From CAYJDR01 sp964368965 (GTDB lineage: Bacteria; Chrysiogenota; Deferribacteres; Deferribacterales; Mucispirillaceae), in NCBI GenBank assembly GCA_964368965.1, contig CAYJDR010000006.1, positions 18,799 through 82,798 of the forward strand: a stretch of 64,000 nt of DNA, given 5' to 3'. The notes beneath the pieces were generated by a model. It was not told where the DNA came from. It searched no databases and saw only the letters and a program-made list of their open reading frames with translations. Below, one piece after another: positions 59,202-64,000 of the stretch. Within the stretch, counting starts at the first letter, position 1, and each line of letters opens with the position of its first letter. Made by a program: the position numbers and the translations under genes.

Positions 59202-61829
59202 ATGGCTAAAGAACTATCTTCAAGAATAAACCCGGCCGAGTACGAAAACAGTATTTATGACTTTTGGATGAAAAACAACCTATTCCATGCAGATGAACAC
59301 TCAAAAAAACCTGCATATTCAATAGTTATTCCACCACCAAACGTTACTGGCTCACTCCACATGGGGCATGCACTTGATGAAACTATACAAGATATTTTAT
59401 GCAGATATAAAAGACTAAAAGGCTTTGAAGTGTTATGGATGCCAGGAACAGACCACGCTGGTATCGCCACTCAAAACGTTGTAGAAAAACAACTCATGGC
59501 AGAAGGCAAATCTAGGCACGACTTAACTCGTGAAGAGTTTATCGAACGTGTTTGGAAATGGAAAGCCGAATCTGGCGGAACTATCCTAAACCAACTTAAA
59601 GCACTCGGCGCTAGCTGCGACTGGGAGCGTGAACGCTTCACAATGGACGAAGGCCTATCACACGCCGTTAAACACGTATTTAATGAACTATACAAAGAAG
59701 GTTTAATATACCGCTCTAACTACATGGTAAACTGGTGCCCAAGATGCCACACGGCACTTAGCGACCTTGAAGTTGAGTTTATCGAAAAAGATGATTTCAT
59801 CTACCACATGCACTACCCTTTAGAAGACGGTAGCGGACACCTTGAAGTTGCAACAACTAGGCCAGAAACATACCTTGGCGATACTGCTGTTGCTGTACAC
59901 CCAGAAGATGAAAGATATAAACACCTCGTTGGTAAAAACGTTGTATTACCAATCATTGGCAGAAAAATCCCTATTATAGCAGATGACTTTGTTGACATGG
60001 AGTTTGGCACAGGTTGCGTAAAAATCACACCTGCACACGACCCTAACGACTTTGCAGCTGGCAAAAGAAACAACCTTGAAGAAATCGTCTGTCTTGATGA
60101 AAATGCATGCGTCCTTCCTGGCTTTGTTCCTGAACTTGACGGGCTAGATAGATACGCTGCACGTAAAATAGTTGTTGAAAAGTTTAAAGAACTTGGTGTT
60201 ATGGGCGAAGTTAAACCACACAAACATAACGTTGGTGGTTGTTATAGGTGTAACACAGTTATTGAACCACGCGTTTCTATGCAGTGGTTTGTAAAAGTTG
60301 AGCCACTTGCGAAAGAAGCTATCAACGCTGTTAAATCTGGCGAAACTAGGATTGTTCCAAAACAGTGGGAAAACACATACTTTGAATGGATGTATAACAT
60401 CCGTGATTGGTGTATCTCTAGGCAAATTTGGTGGGGGCATCGTATCCCTGCTTGGTATTGTGAAGAGCATAACCACATCACAGTTGCAATGGATACTCCG
60501 TCAGAATGTGCAACTTGTGGCTCTAAAAACTTAACACAAGAAACAGATGTACTTGACACTTGGTTTTCATCAGGTTTATGGCCGTTTTCTACAATGGGCT
60601 TCCCTGAACAAACAGCTACATATGAAAAATTCTACCCAACTTCTACATTAGTTACTGGGTTTGATATCCTATTTTTCTGGGTAGTTCGCATGATGATGAT
60701 GGGTATTAAGTTTACTGGCAAATCGCCGTTCTCTGATGTTTACTTACACGCACTTGTTCGTGATGAGAAAGGCCAAAAAATGAGCAAATCTAAAGGTAAC
60801 GTTATTGACCCACTTGAACTCATCAACGAATACGGTGCTGACGCTCTACGTTTCACATTATCTGTCTTTGCTGCACAAGGTAGAGATATCAAGATGAACG
60901 TTGATAGAGTTGAAGGCTACAGAAACTTTGTAAACAAGATATGGAACGCTGCTCGTTTTATCCTCATGAACATGGGCGATAAAGCCCCTGCGATAGAGTT
61001 TGATAAACTAGCAAGTGAAGATAAATGGATACTCATGAAGCTACAAGAAACAGCAAAAAAAGCTTCAAAAGCTATCGACACATACAGTTTCAATGACGCT
61101 GCAAACGAGCTATACCAATTCTTCTGGATGACTTTCTGCGACTGGTATCTTGAAATAATCAAAGAGAGATTATTCAAAGGCGAAGGCGACAACAAAGCGC
61201 AAGCAATCGCTACTGCTGCATACGTTATCGAAAAGTCTATGATATTATTGCACCCTATCATACCGTTTGTTACAGAGCATATCTATCAAACAGTTACTGA
61301 AAACGATACTATCATGTATGAAACATACCCTGATAACTTAGACTTCGGCTACGATGCTGATGAAAAAGCTATTGATAATGTTATCGAACTTATCAGCTCT
61401 ATCAGAAATATCCGTGGTGAATACAACATACCACCAGCATTAGAGCTAGAAGTATTTGTTAGCGCTGATAGTAACTTACAAGCGATGTATGAAACAAACA
61501 TGGCACATATTAAAAAACTTGCAAAAATATCTTCTGTTGACTTCAACTTTGCAAACGCTCCTGAAGACTCAGCAAGTGGCGTTGGCAATGGTTTTGAAAT
61601 CAAAATAAACCTTGAAGGCACTATTGATATTGAAAGCGAAATTGCAAGGCTTGAAAAAGAAAAGAAAGCTGCTGAAAAAGACTTCAACCTATACGGTGGA
61701 AAACTTAAGAATGAGAAATACTTAGCAAAAGCACCTGCTGATGTTATCGAAAAAGATAAGAAAACTTTTGCAGAAGCTGAGCAAAAACTAAACAAAATTA
61801 ACGAAGCTTTAGCTAAGTTAAAAAAGTAG
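59202..61829 (+). CDS. valS: Valyl-tRNA synthetase
   Basis: 875-aa class I synthetase charging tRNA-Val. HIGH motif in PPPNVTGSLHMGHALDE (His53 to His56), CP1 editing domain with TTRPETYLGDTAVAVHPED and ITPAHDPNDF, zinc-like Cys pairs in NWCPRCHTA and CATCGSKN, DIRDWCISRQIWWGHRIPAWY, KMSKSKGNVIDP (about residues 525-536), and a C-terminal coiled coil (about 805-875) typical of ValS. AGGAGAG precedes the ATG. Followed by the thioredoxin-fold gene. Confidence 0.98.
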   Translation: MAKELSSRINPAEYENSIYDFWMKNNLFHADEHSKKPAYSIVIPPPNVTGSLHMGHALDETIQDILCRYKRLKGFEVLWMPGTDHAGIATQNVVEKQLMAEGKSRHDLTREEFIERVWKWKAESGGTILNQLKALGASCDWERERFTMDEGLSHAVKHVFNELYKEGLIYRSNYMVNWCPRCHTALSDLEVEFIEKDDFIYHMHYPLEDGSGHLEVATTRPETYLGDTAVAVHPEDERYKHLVGKNVVLPIIGRKIPIIADDFVDMEFGTGCVKITPAHDPNDFAAGKRNNLEEIVCLDENACVLPGFVPELDGLDRYAARKIVVEKFKELGVMGEVKPHKHNVGGCYRCNTVIEPRVSMQWFVKVEPLAKEAINAVKSGETRIVPKQWENTYFEWMYNIRDWCISRQIWWGHRIPAWYCEEHNHITVAMDTPSECATCGSKNLTQETDVLDTWFSSGLWPFSTMGFPEQTATYEKFYPTSTLVTGFDILFFWVVRMMMMGIKFTGKSPFSDVYLHALVRDEKGQKMSKSKGNVIDPLELINEYGADALRFTLSVFAAQGRDIKMNVDRVEGYRNFVNKIWNAARFILMNMGDKAPAIEFDKLASEDKWILMKLQETAKKASKAIDTYSFNDAANELYQFFWMTFCDWYLEIIKERLFKGEGDNKAQAIATAAYVIEKSMILLHPIIPFVTEHIYQTVTENDTIMYETYPDNLDFGYDADEKAIDNVIELISSIRNIRGEYNIPPALELEVFVSADSNLQAMYETNMAHIKKLAKISSVDFNFANAPEDSASGVGNGFEIKINLEGTIDIESEIARLEKEKKAAEKDFNLYGGKLKNEKYLAKAPADVIEKDKKTFAEAEQKLNKINEALAKLKK

Positions 61830-61840
61830 GTTATATATAA

Positions 61841-62395
61841 ATGGCTTATGACAGAAGCAAACCTTGGATTAGGCGGGTTACAAGTGGCGTAAGTGGCATA
61901 ATACTTGCCATTACAGCACTGATGTTCATTGCGTTAAACGTTTACCGCATGAATGATGCACTACCCGTCGGCTCTGAGGTAAATAACTTTGAAGTAGTCA
62001 ATATTGACGGCACAGTTAAAAACATCAGAGATTTTGAACGCCCTGTTGTAATCTTGTTTTACCAACATGGCGCAATCTTCTCAAACATGATGTATAACGC
62101 TACATATAAGAAGTTTCTAGCGCAATATAAGTTTCTGCAAGATAAAGAGATTGTCGATGTTGTCATTTTAGTAAAAGGCTATAGCGACTATAAAGAACTT
62201 AATGAACTTTTAGACGATAAACGCATCATACCTGCTAAAAGCATGTTATATGCGAGCGATACAAAAGCTATCGCAAAACAATTTGGAGTGCGTAGCTGGC
62301 CTCACTTATTCGTTATTAACGAAAGTGGCATAGTTATCTATGAATCAAAACTCGCATCACCTGAATACATACAAGAAATGTTATGGAGAAATTAA
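61841..62395 (+). CDS. Membrane-anchored thioredoxin-fold protein without cysteines
   Basis: 184-aa protein: short basic N terminus, one membrane helix (about residues 15-36, VSGIILAITALMFIALNVYRM), then a thioredoxin/AhpC-like domain (LPVGSEVNNFEVVNIDGTVKNIRDFERPVVILFYQHGA, cis-Pro segment FGVRSWPHLFVINESG at about 148-163). The usual CxxC position reads YQHGAIFSN, and the whole protein has no cysteine at all, so it cannot do disulfide exchange. It may be a scaffold or chaperone. The stop immediately precedes trxB. Confidence 0.8.
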   Translation: MAYDRSKPWIRRVTSGVSGIILAITALMFIALNVYRMNDALPVGSEVNNFEVVNIDGTVKNIRDFERPVVILFYQHGAIFSNMMYNATYKKFLAQYKFLQDKEIVDVVILVKGYSDYKELNELLDDKRIIPAKSMLYASDTKAIAKQFGVRSWPHLFVINESGIVIYESKLASPEYIQEMLWRN

Positions 62396-63355
62396 ATGGT
62401 AGACTTTTTTAACAAAGAAGATATACAAGACACATATGATGTCGTAATACTTGGTGCAGGCCCTGCTGGCTGCTCTGCTGGCCTTTACGCAGCAAGAAAC
62501 GCACTATCAGTATTAATACTTGAAACAAAATTCCCTGGTGGCAACGTTGCTATCACGGAAAAAATTGAAAACTATCCAGGATTTGATGAAGAGATCACAG
62601 GCCCTGATTTAGCAGAAAAATTCTATAAGCACGCTACAAACTATGGCGTACAAGTTAGATACGGCGCATGTGAAAACATCGAACTAGACGGCGATATGAA
62701 AGTATTAACTATCGACGAAGGCAAACAAATTCGTGCAAAATCAGTTATACTTGCGACTGGCTCACGCCCAAAACACCTTGGTGCTGAAAATGAAAGTAAA
62801 TTTATCGGCCGTGGTATCTCATTTTGCGCTACTTGCGATGCTAACTTCTATAAAGGTAAGGAAGTTGTTGTTGTTGGCGGCGGCGACTCAGCACTAGAGG
62901 AAGCACACTTCTTAACTAGGTTTGCATCTAAGGTTACAGTTGTTCATAGACGTAATGAATTTAGAGCAGCTAAAATTGTTCAAAAACGTGCGTTTGAGTG
63001 TGAAAATATTGCAATAGAAACACCATTCGTTGTTGAGGAATACTTAGGCGAAGAAAAACTAGCTGGCGTTAGAGTTAAAAACATGACAACAGGCGAAGAA
63101 AAAGTTATCAACTGTGATGGCGTATTCTTATTCGTTGGCTGGGACGCGAATACAGAGTTTCTAAACGGACTTGTTAAACTTAACGATAGCGGATTTATTG
63201 AAGCTGGCGAATCTACAGAAACAAGCGTTGCAGGCATTTTTGCTGCTGGTGACGTACGTGGAAAACAACTGTTGCAAGTTATCACTGCTGCATCTGATGG
63301 TGCTGTTTCTGCAGTGATGGCTGATAGATACATTGGTGAACACTTTAATGACTAA
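62396..63355 (+). CDS. trxB: Thioredoxin reductase
   Basis: 319-aa FAD/NADPH flavoenzyme. FAD loop VVILGAGPAGCSAGLYAARN (residues 16-35), ENYPGFDEEITGPDLAEKF, active disulfide CATCDANFYKGKEV (Cys144, Cys147), NADPH loop VVGGGDSALEEAHFL and HRRNEFRA, and C-terminal GIFAAGDVRGKQLLQVITAASDG. Directly follows the thioredoxin-fold gene (start next to its stop) and overlaps the start of rsmI by 8 bases. No trxA in the window. Confidence 0.96.
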   Translation: MVDFFNKEDIQDTYDVVILGAGPAGCSAGLYAARNALSVLILETKFPGGNVAITEKIENYPGFDEEITGPDLAEKFYKHATNYGVQVRYGACENIELDGDMKVLTIDEGKQIRAKSVILATGSRPKHLGAENESKFIGRGISFCATCDANFYKGKEVVVVGGGDSALEEAHFLTRFASKVTVVHRRNEFRAAKIVQKRAFECENIAIETPFVVEEYLGEEKLAGVRVKNMTTGEEKVINCDGVFLFVGWDANTEFLNGLVKLNDSGFIEAGESTETSVAGIFAAGDVRGKQLLQVITAASDGAVSAVMADRYIGEHFND

Positions 63356-64000
63356 ACTATATATCGTCGGGACTCCGATAGGCAATCTAGGCGATATATC
63401 TAAACGAGCAATAGAGTCGCTTGAAAAATCTGATGTAATATTTGCAGAAGATACTAGAACGGCTCTTGCTTTACTCAACCACCTTGAACTAAAGAAAAAA
63501 GTCCTTTCATACCATAAAGATAACGAACAAACGGCTAGCAATAAACTAATAGAATGCATAAAAGATGGCAACATCGTGGCACTCGTGAGCGAAGCTGGCA
63601 TGCCTTGCATCTCTGATCCTGGCGCTGTTGTTATAAAAGCACTCATTGAACACGATATAAAGTTTGAGATTGTTCAAGGCCCAGTTGCCCTGCTACATGG
63701 TTTGATAGCGTCTGGCTTTGCTGGTGGTAGTTTTTATTTCCATGGCTTTCTGCCGCATAAAACAGGCGAAAAAGTTAAAGAGATTGCTAAAATCAAGCAT
63801 ATTGCCTGCCCTATTATCTTCTATGAATCACCTCACAGGATAAAGGATACCGTCACGACGCTACTGGAGCATTTTGACGCACCGATTGCAATTTGCCGTG
63901 AACTTACAAAGCGATTTGAAGAAACTGCGTTCATACATAGCATTGAAGATATTGATAAGATTACCGTCAAAGGCGAATTTGTTGTAGTGGTTGATAACTC
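63348..64000 (+). CDS. rsmI: 16S rRNA 2'-O-ribose C1402 methyltransferase RsmI, 5' part (3' end outside window)
   Basis: The first 217 codons of a tetrapyrrole-methylase-fold rRNA methyltransferase that modifies C1402 in the ribosomal P site. Visible: KLYIVGTPIGNLGDISKRAIE (residues 3-23), AEDTRTALALLNHL, SYHKDNE, the SAM-related loop EAGMPCISDPGA (usual form SDAGTPGISDPG), GPVALLHGLIASGF (usual GPSA), FHGFLPHK and FYESPHRIKDT. The ATG lies in the end of trxB (8-base overlap). Family length is about 280 aa, so about 60 residues lie beyond the window. Confidence 0.93.
   Translation, partial: MTKLYIVGTPIGNLGDISKRAIESLEKSDVIFAEDTRTALALLNHLELKKKVLSYHKDNEQTASNKLIECIKDGNIVALVSEAGMPCISDPGAVVIKALIEHDIKFEIVQGPVALLHGLIASGFAGGSFYFHGFLPHKTGEKVKEIAKIKHIACPIIFYESPHRIKDTVTTLLEHFDAPIAICRELTKRFEETAFIHSIEDIDKITVKGEFVVVVDN

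Noticed and set aside
1..64000. tRNA, rRNA, CRISPR, insertion-sequence or prophage genes
   Set aside because: No transposase, integrase, regularly spaced repeats or RNA-gene-like segment was recognised in any part of the window. A dedicated tRNA search could not be run.

Overview
This is a 64 kb stretch of AT-rich bacterial chromosome made almost entirely of housekeeping and respiratory genes, with no rRNA, tRNA, insertion sequence, prophage or CRISPR array that I can recognise. It is a scaffold: five runs of exactly 100 N occur at 17136, 34057, 46683, 54032 and 56597. Two of them (34057 and 46683) are flanked by identical 55-bp sequences, so nothing is probably missing there. Both window edges cut genes (mutS2 at the left, rsmI at the right).

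The organism is a Gram-negative (diderm): it encodes Mla lipid-transport proteins, a TolC-type outer-membrane protein, lipoproteins and many signal peptides. It is motile or at least chemotactic (cheW) and respires oxygen at low tension with a cbb3 oxidase. It makes menaquinone through the futalosine route (mqnD). It also has marks of an anaerobic lifestyle: indolepyruvate:ferredoxin oxidoreductase, flavodoxin, DUF3793, a C_GCAxxG_C_C protein and an AmmeMemoRadiSam radical SAM enzyme. This mix, with the low GC, would fit Deferribacterota (a Mucispirillum-like gut lineage); that is inference from gene content only.

Layout. 1-2.3 kb: mutS2 end, gamma-carbonic anhydrase and a divergent XRE-cupin regulator with a 19-bp palindrome between them. 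3-7.3 kb: panB-panC, then cheW-recG. 7.3-10.5 kb: SWIM protein, pyrK-pyrD and an rRNA-type methyltransferase. 10.6-15.7 kb (minus): flavodoxin and DUF3793 under a promoter with two matching inverted repeats, a GNAT enzyme, and the gph-mtaD-purB operon. A 0.7 kb non-coding region follows. 16.4-24.3 kb: cbb3 oxidase structural genes (ccoN, a ccoO-cytochrome c fusion, a free CcoP N-terminal anchor, a small CcoS-like protein) and maturation genes (ccoG, fixH, ccoS, ccoI), all on the minus strand, facing a TauE/SafE-like gene and a small Met-rich exported protein. 24.3-31.7 kb (minus): lipid kinase, mqnD, mlaD-mlaF-mlaE, alr, prfB and a GNAT (ArgA-like) gene, tightly packed with overlaps. 31.9-34.8 kb: pyrR-pyrB-pyrC. 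34.9-39.2 kb (minus): a lipoprotein, two exported proteins of unknown function, and a TolC-family protein. 39.4-40.4 kb: C_GCAxxG_C_C protein and a secreted nuclease. 40.5-46 kb (minus): iorB, iorA, a membrane protein, PHP phosphoesterase, aroE, DUF502, YjbQ. 46.2-54 kb (plus): a small exported protein, polyprenyl synthase, amrS, apbE, maf, acyl-CoA ligase, priA. 54-56.2 kb (minus): exported protein fragment, tadA, rsmE, prmA. 56.3-64 kb (plus): pseudouridine synthase, Trm112-like, nnr, tsaE, a small unknown gene, valS, a cysteine-free thioredoxin-fold protein, trxB and rsmI.

I did not find a defence system or a clearly new multi-gene system. The most unusual items are the rearranged cbb3 oxidase (haem c domain moved from CcoP to CcoO, CcoP anchor encoded separately, CcoQ position held by a CcoS-like protein), its putative class-II activator site, the duplicated operator in front of DUF3793-flavodoxin, an MCE protein fused to a probable beta-barrel, and an uncharacterised exported gene pair at 35.5-37.8 kb.
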